Shown here: positions 58,380 through 64,000 of the stretch, piece by piece | Layout of the letters: every line of letters begins with the position of its first letter | Numbering within the stretch: position 1 is the first letter of the stretch | From: Candidatus Saccharimonadota bacterium | Lineage (GTDB): Bacteria > Patescibacteriota > Saccharimonadia > Saccharimonadales > Saccharimonadaceae | Reading direction: 5' to 3' | DNA: 64,000 nucleotides | NCBI GenBank assembly: GCA_017962365.1 | Contig: JAGCVL010000002.1 | Location: 99,834-163,833, forward strand | Translations under genes and position numbers: made by a program | The notes under the pieces: generated by a model | Seen by the model: the letters and a program-made list of their open reading frames with translations, nothing else | Database searches by the model: none | What the model was told of the DNA's origin: nothing

Positions 58380-60533
58380 TTATACCTTATTTATCACAGG
58401 TATTACAATTGGTGTGTGCCCCGTCGCATCAAATAAAATATGCGTAATATCCTCTTTGATTTCCTCTTTTAATACTTTCATCTCCGGGTCAGTTGATACC
58501 GATTTATCAGTCTTAATTCTCAGATAATGCCGAATCTTCCCAATCAACTCTTCCGAATTATCAAGATACACAAAAGCTCGTGACACAATATCTGGCGTCT
58601 TCATGAGATGACCGGTCTTTTTATTTAGTGTCAGTACCACCACGAAAATCCCTTCGCGCGAAATATGAATCCTGTCTTTTACTACAGCTTCATGCACCAT
58701 CTGGTCAGCATCATCATACAATTTATTTCCTACATGAATTCGCCCACACTTCCTAATCGTCTTATCTGGCATAAGTTCTATGATGTCACCGTCATCCGCC
58801 ACTATAATTCTGTCACGCGAAAGACCAATCACATTCTCCGCCATCTCCGCATTATGCTCAAGCATGTAAAATTCACCATGATACGGAATATAATTCTTTG
58901 GCTGAAGCCTCGTTACAAAATCCACGTGATCCTCAAAGTAAGCATGCCCAGACAAATGTAGGGGCCCAATGTTTGTAAGATGCGTCTTGCCGTTTTGAAT
59001 CACTTGCGCACCCTCACGAAGTAGGCCATCCACTGTTGATACTACATGTGGCTCATTCCCTGGTATCGGATTAGATGAAAAGACAATCGTATCTGTAGAT
59101 TTAATCTTAATGTATTTATGTGCCCCAGTCACCATGCGATTTAAGACCGCGTTAAGCTCGCCCTGCGACCCAGTACACACGATACAAATCTTATCGTCTG
59201 GAAGTTTAATAATGTCTTCCATCTTAACAATCGTATCTTTTGGCACCTTAATTGACTTCGCCCGGAGCGCCACCTCGACGTTATTTATCATCGAAAATCC
59301 AGAAAACGCCACCTTACGTCCTCTAGCCGCCGCTTCTTTCAAAATCAACTCAATCCTAGAAATCTGCGACGAAAAACACGAAATAATCACCCGGCCATTA
59401 GCATAGTGATCCATCACTTTGCCAAGATTTTCGCCTACATCATATTCCGAATGCGGATGTCGCCCTGGCGAATCTATATTAGTAGACTCGTTAAAGAGCA
59501 AATCTACGCCTTCTTCGGCCACAATTTGGTCAATTCTTTCATAATCTGCTTGTTTACCCATCGGATTCGCCTCATATCGCCAGTCACCGGAGAAGTAAAT
59601 CAAACCATTTGGTGTCCGCACTACAATTGCTGCATTCCCAGGAATTGAGTGCAAAGTATGAATAAATTCAACTGTAAAATATTGCCCAACCTTGATTTTT
59701 TCATGCTTAAACGGATCTACGGAAATATAATTCATATCTGGAGCCGTCTCAAGCTCAGACATCTGTTTTTTAATCATCCCTATCGTAAAATCCGTCGCAT
59801 ATACCGGTGTAAGCTCAGAAAACTTCGGCAAAAGATGCTTGCAGGCGCCAATGTGATCAAGATGCGCGTGCGTAAAGCAAATCGCTTTTACCTTATCTCT
59901 GTTATCCTCAAGATATTTAATATCTGGAATTAAATAATTTACCCCCGGATAATCCTCACCAGCAAATAGCACCCCCATATCAATCACCAGCATTTCACCC
60001 TTATATTCCACGATGGTCATATTTTTACCAATCCCAAACTCGCCCACACCACCAATCGGGATAATTTTTACCGCATCCGTATCTGGACGCATACTTTTAA
60101 GCTTAGCATTGGTAATCTGCTCTCCGCCATATCCGTTGTAACGTGATTTATTTACCGGCACGCCTATAATATGCTGTGTCGCCTGCGCATTTACGTCTTG
60201 CGACAACATTCTCTGATGATGCACCATATCACCCTTACGGGTCGATACCGACAGATTCACCTTACGCTTTTCGGCCTCAGATTTTGAAGTTTTTGTCGTT
60301 TTGACACCCTTAGAATTAGACTTTTTGCCCTGAGAGGCATTTTTTGCCACCTTAGAGGCGTTATTCTTCGTACCGCCCTTAGAGCCTACTAGTGTAGCAT
60401 CCTTGCCACCTGGCGCAAAATTTGAGTTAAAATTCCTTTTTTGGGCCGCCTCAAACTGCTTTTTGATATCCGGCAGCCTTTCTGCCCTCGATTTTAAGAG
60501 CCGGGCACGACGCTCTTCCTCGTTTATTTTCAT
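58380..60533 (-). CDS. rnj: Ribonuclease J with a long basic N-terminal extension
   Basis: An endo/5'-exonuclease of RNA maturation and decay. The core (from about residue 153) has IIPIGGVGEFGIGKNMTIVEY, the zinc motif THAHLDHIGA (H222, H224, D226, H227), FTVEFIHTLHSIPGNAAI, YFSGDWRY, the beta-CASP region and LHLSGHAYFEDH. It ends with the C-terminal domain. The ~150-residue N-terminus is Lys/Ser/Asn-rich and low-complexity (KNASQGKKSNSKGVKTTK), probably an RNA- or partner-binding tail. AAAGGAAC lies before ATG 60533. The promoter interleaves with that of nusA. Confidence 0.93.
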   Translation of the reverse strand: MKINEEERRARLLKSRAERLPDIKKQFEAAQKRNFNSNFAPGGKDATLVGSKGGTKNNASKVAKNASQGKKSNSKGVKTTKTSKSEAEKRKVNLSVSTRKGDMVHHQRMLSQDVNAQATQHIIGVPVNKSRYNGYGGEQITNAKLKSMRPDTDAVKIIPIGGVGEFGIGKNMTIVEYKGEMLVIDMGVLFAGEDYPGVNYLIPDIKYLEDNRDKVKAICFTHAHLDHIGACKHLLPKFSELTPVYATDFTIGMIKKQMSELETAPDMNYISVDPFKHEKIKVGQYFTVEFIHTLHSIPGNAAIVVRTPNGLIYFSGDWRYEANPMGKQADYERIDQIVAEEGVDLLFNESTNIDSPGRHPHSEYDVGENLGKVMDHYANGRVIISCFSSQISRIELILKEAAARGRKVAFSGFSMINNVEVALRAKSIKVPKDTIVKMEDIIKLPDDKICIVCTGSQGELNAVLNRMVTGAHKYIKIKSTDTIVFSSNPIPGNEPHVVSTVDGLLREGAQVIQNGKTHLTNIGPLHLSGHAYFEDHVDFVTRLQPKNYIPYHGEFYMLEHNAEMAENVIGLSRDRIIVADDGDIIELMPDKTIRKCGRIHVGNKLYDDADQMVHEAVVKDRIHISREGIFVVVLTLNKKTGHLMKTPDIVSRAFVYLDNSEELIGKIRHYLRIKTDKSVSTDPEMKVLKEEIKEDITHILFDATGHTPIVIPVINKV

Positions 60534-60570
60534 AAGTTCCTTTTTATTACAAGTAAATTCTAGTACCTCT

Positions 60571-60614
60571 ATTATACCAAACCTCTTGCATTTTTGCAAG
60601 CCATTTGATATAAT
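60571..60614. promoter_or_regulatory. Interleaved divergent promoters of rnj and nusA
   Basis: Minus strand: TTGCAA (60599-60594), 17 bp, TATAAT (60576-60571) for rnj. Plus strand: TTGCAT (60586-60591), 17 bp, TATAAT (60609-60614) for nusA. The two -35 elements lie within each other's spacers. Both genes have leaders of tens of bases and Shine-Dalgarno sites. Confidence 0.8.
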
Positions 60615-60674
60615 CAAACTATACAGAATTGACCGGCTCGAAGAGAGACGGTTATTTTAATTAGAAAGGAACAA

Positions 60675-61796
60675 ATGGAAAATCTAGACTTGAAGCAAAT
60701 GTCCGCTATGATTGACATCATTTCAGACGAAAAAGGCCTACCAAAAGAAACCGTCCTCGACGTAATCGAGCAAGCCATTGCCGCCGCCTGGCGCAAAGAT
60801 AACGGCGACCGCGACATGAACGTCCGCGCCATTTTAAACACCAACAGTGGAGAAGCCGATGTTTACATCGCCCGCGAGGTTATCGAAGATGGTTTGGCCT
60901 ATAATCCATCCACCGAGATGCCACTCGCTGACGCTAAAAAGCTGAAAAAAGACGCCAAAATCGGCGACATCGTCGAAGAATCCTGCAAAGTTACGACTTT
61001 TGGTCGTGTCGCAGCTGGTACCGCAAAGCAAGTTATCATCCAACGCTTGCGTGAAGCCGAAAACGAAGCTGTCCTCACCGAATATGAAGACAAACTCGGC
61101 AACATCGTCACCGGTACCGTCTCAAGAGTCGAGCCACGACTCGTACGTATCGACCTTGGGCGAGCAAATGGCATCATGCCACGCAGTGAGCAAATCGACG
61201 GCGAATTTTACACCGTTGGTTCCAGACTTAAAGTTTATATCAAGAAAATTGAACGCAACGAAAAAGGCGCTCAGCTAGTGTTGTCTCGCGGCTGCCCAGA
61301 GTTTGTCGAATGTCTCTTTAGACAAGAAGTCCCAGAGATTGAAAACGGCACCGTCGAGATCAAAGGTATCGCCCGTGAAGCTGGCCGACGCACTAAAATT
61401 GCAGTCACTTCATCGGTCCCTGGCATTGACCCAGTCGGTACTTTTGTCGGTGGACGCGGCGTCCGCGTTCAAGCTGTCATGAATGAAATCGGCGACAAAG
61501 AAAAAATCGACATCATCACCTGGAGCGACAATGCCTCCGAATACATCCGTGAAGCCCTCTCTCCAGCTGAGATTAACAAAGTTGAAATCGACGGCAAGAA
61601 AGCTAAAGTTTCTGTCTCGCCAGAGCAGCAATCCATCGCTATCGGTAAGCAAGGTCAAAATGTACGCCTAGCCTCCAAACTTACTGGCTACGAGATTGAT
61701 ATCGAACTCGTCAAAGCTACCGCCAAGAAGAAAAAGCAAAACGTAGAAGATTCTCTACTCTCCGCACTAGAAGAATCAGACGAAGAAGCCGAGTAA
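60675..61796 (+). CDS. nusA: Transcription termination/antitermination factor NusA
   Basis: NusA binds RNA polymerase and nascent RNA. The 373 residues contain the N-terminal polymerase-binding domain, the S1 domain (GNIVTGTVSRVEPRLVRIDLG in part), and two KH domains (KIAVTSSVPGIDPVGTFVGGRGVRVQAVMNE in part; SIAIGKQGQNVRLASKL), then a short acidic tail. It is cut off after KH2, without the C-terminal acidic repeats of E. coli. AGAAAGGAAC lies before the ATG, and a ~60-nt leader contains a small ACCG...CGGT hairpin. A strong terminator follows. Confidence 0.96.
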   Translation: MENLDLKQMSAMIDIISDEKGLPKETVLDVIEQAIAAAWRKDNGDRDMNVRAILNTNSGEADVYIAREVIEDGLAYNPSTEMPLADAKKLKKDAKIGDIVEESCKVTTFGRVAAGTAKQVIIQRLREAENEAVLTEYEDKLGNIVTGTVSRVEPRLVRIDLGRANGIMPRSEQIDGEFYTVGSRLKVYIKKIERNEKGAQLVLSRGCPEFVECLFRQEVPEIENGTVEIKGIAREAGRRTKIAVTSSVPGIDPVGTFVGGRGVRVQAVMNEIGDKEKIDIITWSDNASEYIREALSPAEINKVEIDGKKAKVSVSPEQQSIAIGKQGQNVRLASKLTGYEIDIELVKATAKKKKQNVEDSLLSALEESDEEAE

Positions 61797-61797
61797 T

Positions 61798-61823
61798 AAA
61801 AAGCCCCCTAAAGGGGGCTTTTT
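61798..61823 (+). terminator. Rho-independent terminator of nusA
   Basis: AAAAAGCCCCC (61798-61808) pairs with GGGGGCTTTTT (61813-61823) around TAAA. Symmetric A/T flanks could also let it end the convergent surface-protein gene. Confidence 0.92.
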
Positions 61824-61841
61824 GATAGCTACATTTTAACT

Positions 61842-63239
61842 CTATTTCTTGTTAAAACCAACTTTTTTACGCATTAGTTTCGGCATTATAGCTATAGCCG
61901 CCATTATCAGAGACAAGCCAACAAGCGATATTTTGACCTGCTCTGCATTTAATCCTCCCGCAGTAGAGGCACCGGTGTCAGGAGTTGTGACTGGCGTCTC
62001 TTCTGATTCATCTTTCGAGGTTTTTTCATAAATAACCTTAAACGTGACATCTTCAGTAACCACAACTTGCTTAACCTGATCTGAGGTCAACTCCTTGCCA
62101 GCTTTAATCACCGTACCATTGCCCAGCTTCACATCTTTGTCTGCAACCCAGTAGTCAAACTCGTAACCATCACTTGGCTCAAAAGATGTTCCCGACGGAT
62201 TGCCATCGATTATTACTTTTTCGGTATCAATTCCCACAATCTTACCATTATCGTCTGAGATATACCTGACAGTAAACTGTCTGGCATAGAACTCACCAAC
62301 CGAACTACCAGCATGTGCAGCAAATCCGTACACAACATTAGCACCGTTCGCCAAATCTTCAGCATTCATCTTTACGAATACGTGAGCAGAATCCCCACCT
62401 ACAGCACCGCCAGTCGCAGTGTATTCCGAATAAATAACATGTGTTTCTGGATTAAACATATTCTTTAGATCGGTATATTCAGTCACATTATGTTGCAAAT
62501 CTTTTGCTGAAATAGCATACATGTTGTTTGAATTTAGTTGCAAGCCTGGGTTCAGAATCTTATACGACTGAGCAGCATCAATATCGCTAATCACGTAATA
62601 AATCTCGCCAGAAGTTAGCGGCTCATTAGTCCCCTTCTTGAAAAGACGCGTCTTGGTTTCTACAAATATCCACTTATCTTCACTCATTGGAGACTCCGGT
62701 TTCAATTCTTCCAAGCCTGCAACCTTCTCGGTACATTTATTGTCTTTATAAACATCACTATTTCCGAAGCCAACCATCAAGAACCCGTCTTTTTTACGAA
62801 CGCCGACCGTGGTAGGACTATTGCCGTCAAACTGTGTCACGCCATCCATGACGATATTTTGTATGCTATTTCTAACTTCATACGCATCGCCATACATGAC
62901 CCAACCTAGATTATCATTGATATCATATTCACTAACGTTCGAAATCTTAATGTATGAAAATTGATCACAACGACTGGCCATCTTGAGATAGCCTTCTTCC
63001 CACTTGTCGCCAAGCATCTTCACATCCTTGGGATCATAAATATTATTATAATCCCCAGCGGTGACTAAATTGCTAAAATTTTTCAAGTTCGGATCGATAT
63101 TTACATTGCTCGCCCCAAGCGGCTCACCACCAGAATAGGTGATGCCGTACGGATTAGCCGCAAATACGCTTTGGCTGGCTATTGTGGCACAACAAGCCGT
63201 AGCTACAACCGAAAGCCCAATCCTTCCACATTTTTTCAT
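61842..63239 (-). CDS. Cell-wall-anchored surface protein with TPDTG sorting-like motif
   Basis: A 465-residue exported protein. The signal peptide is MKKCGRIGLSVVATACCATIASQSVFA. A large unrecognised external region with Asp/Asn/Tyr-rich segments follows. About residues 335-410 resemble an InlB-type B-repeat (YEFDYWVADKDVKLGNGTVI, TEDVTFKVIYEK). The C-terminus has the sortase pattern: TPDTGA, a hydrophobic helix (ISLVGLSLIMAAIAIMPKLM) and RKKVGFNKK. The LPXTG position reads TPDTG. AAAGGAAAA lies before the ATG, with a strong promoter. It is probably an abundant surface protein, perhaps for host contact (inference). Confidence 0.8.
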   Translation of the reverse strand: MKKCGRIGLSVVATACCATIASQSVFAANPYGITYSGGEPLGASNVNIDPNLKNFSNLVTAGDYNNIYDPKDVKMLGDKWEEGYLKMASRCDQFSYIKISNVSEYDINDNLGWVMYGDAYEVRNSIQNIVMDGVTQFDGNSPTTVGVRKKDGFLMVGFGNSDVYKDNKCTEKVAGLEELKPESPMSEDKWIFVETKTRLFKKGTNEPLTSGEIYYVISDIDAAQSYKILNPGLQLNSNNMYAISAKDLQHNVTEYTDLKNMFNPETHVIYSEYTATGGAVGGDSAHVFVKMNAEDLANGANVVYGFAAHAGSSVGEFYARQFTVRYISDDNGKIVGIDTEKVIIDGNPSGTSFEPSDGYEFDYWVADKDVKLGNGTVIKAGKELTSDQVKQVVVTEDVTFKVIYEKTSKDESEETPVTTPDTGASTAGGLNAEQVKISLVGLSLIMAAIAIMPKLMRKKVGFNKK

Positions 63240-63283
63240 TTTTATTTTTCCTTTTTATTTGTTATATGACCTTTGTACTTCGC

Positions 63284-63312
63284 AGTATATCACACTAAAA
63301 AATTTTTGTCAA
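63284..63312 (-). promoter_or_regulatory. Promoter of the TPDTG surface-protein gene
   Basis: Minus-strand TTGACA (63312-63307), 17 bp, TATACT (63289-63284). The -35 lies at the tail of the 5S rRNA terminator. Leader about 40 nt. Confidence 0.8.
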
Positions 63313-63313
63313 G

Positions 63314-63338
63314 AAAAATCCACCCTTTCGGGTGGATT
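63314..63338 (-). terminator. Rho-independent terminator of the rRNA operon
   Basis: AATCCACCC (63317-63325) pairs with GGGTGGATT (63330-63338) around a 4-nt loop. A T-run follows on the minus strand. It lies directly after 5S rRNA. Confidence 0.88.
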
Positions 63339-63345
63339 CTCCACA

Positions 63346-63454
63346 ATTTGGCACCTTCCTAGTTTCCCGCATAGCAGTATAATCGGCGCGACTGGGCTTG
63401 ACTTCTGTGTTCGGAATGGGAACAGGTATTACCCCAGCGCTATGGGCACCAAAT
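63346..63454 (-). rRNA. rrf: 5S ribosomal RNA
   Basis: On the minus strand the sequence shows 5S hallmarks: the terminal helix (TTTGGTGCC with GGTGCCAAA), CCCATTCCGAACACAGAAGT (loops B/C) and CGCCGATTATACTGC (loop E/D side). Length about 109 nt. It follows 23S rRNA by about 146 bp in the normal order. Confidence 0.93.
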
Positions 63455-63455
63455 C

Positions 63456-63591
63456 GTAATAATTTCGACGCAATTATTACTATTGATGTCCATAAGGTGT
63501 ACAGATTTTAAAGCGTCACGGTGTGTTAAACACCGATTGTTGGCTAAGTCTCCCATGTTTTTACCGCGATCAAGTCTTGATAAAAACATGG
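63456..63591 (-). other. 23S-5S spacer with processing-type stems
   Basis: Three perfect inverted repeats: CCATGTTTTTA/TAAAAACATGG (63553-63563 and 63581-63591), with ATCAAG/CTTGAT nested inside; CGGTGT/ACACCG (63519-63524 and 63530-63535); and GTAATAATT/AATTATTAC (63456-63464 and 63472-63480), directly before 5S. They look like rRNA maturation sites. No tRNA is in the spacer. Confidence 0.7.
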
Positions 63592-63600
63592 AACATAAAA

Positions 63601-64000
<400 letters not shown>

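Overview
The window looks like the chromosome of a small-genome Patescibacteria (CPR) bacterium, most likely a Saccharibacteria (TM7) relative. This is inferred from short compact genes, FISUMP and TPDTG-type surface proteins, an almost purely informational and envelope gene set, and many leaderless genes. UGA is a normal stop codon here: RF2 is present and several genes end in TGA, so the SR1/Gracilibacteria code is excluded.

Layout. 1-2033 is the start of an S10-type ribosomal protein operon on the minus strand (rplC-rplD-rplW-rplB, no rpsJ in front) with its promoter and a structured leader. 2252-12155 holds prfB, two unrecognised small genes, dusB, murD, an M16 peptidase and the serS-hpf-secA operon. 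12186-19377 holds surface proteins, rsmA next to a YabE-like gene, a candidate orphan ncRNA, a thiol-redox pair and hisS. Three tRNAs follow (Lys, Val, Phe; 19488-19727). 19744-38284 is housekeeping: rarA, an ABC exporter, glyS, ppa, recO with a two-component pair, xseAB, rpmA, a methyltransferase, tyrS, a UvrD helicase, an HTH-MurA fusion and pgk. 38373-42327 holds tRNA-Glu, pyk and murI. 42350-53815 is a surface-glycopolymer locus: MBOAT/DHHW acylation pair, TagB/F-like, Stealth, Wzy-like, GT2, LicD, TagD-like, Wzx-like and LCP genes. Its centre, about 45.0-52.2 kb, is much more AT-rich than its surroundings. 53837-61796 holds a cation exchanger, tRNA-Cys, a GT8/acyltransferase group, tRNA-Leu, RNase J and nusA. 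The window ends with a sortase-type surface protein, 5S rRNA and the 3' end of 23S rRNA, all on the minus strand.

Expression falls into two classes. At least 26 genes have a TATAAT-like -10 box 6-8 nt before the ATG (exactly 6 nt in 20) and no Shine-Dalgarno, so they are probably leaderless. Genes inside operons, and genes with consensus -35/-10 promoters (ribosomal operon, rnj, nusA, surface proteins), have clear Shine-Dalgarno sites. Two divergent leaderless pairs have start codons only 30 and 14 bp apart.

The most unusual signals are: (1) three GC-distinct palindromic insertions, in frame, inside conserved enzymes (dusB, a TRM11-like methyltransferase, tyrS); (2) short copies of the tRNA 3' end 65-84 bp downstream of tRNA-Lys, tRNA-Glu and tRNA-Leu; (3) the leaderless-promoter rule; (4) an unidentified ~150-nt RNA with its own promoter and terminator; (5) a structured leader with alternative pairings before an unknown 83-residue gene; and (6) a consensus promoter facing the secA 3' end.
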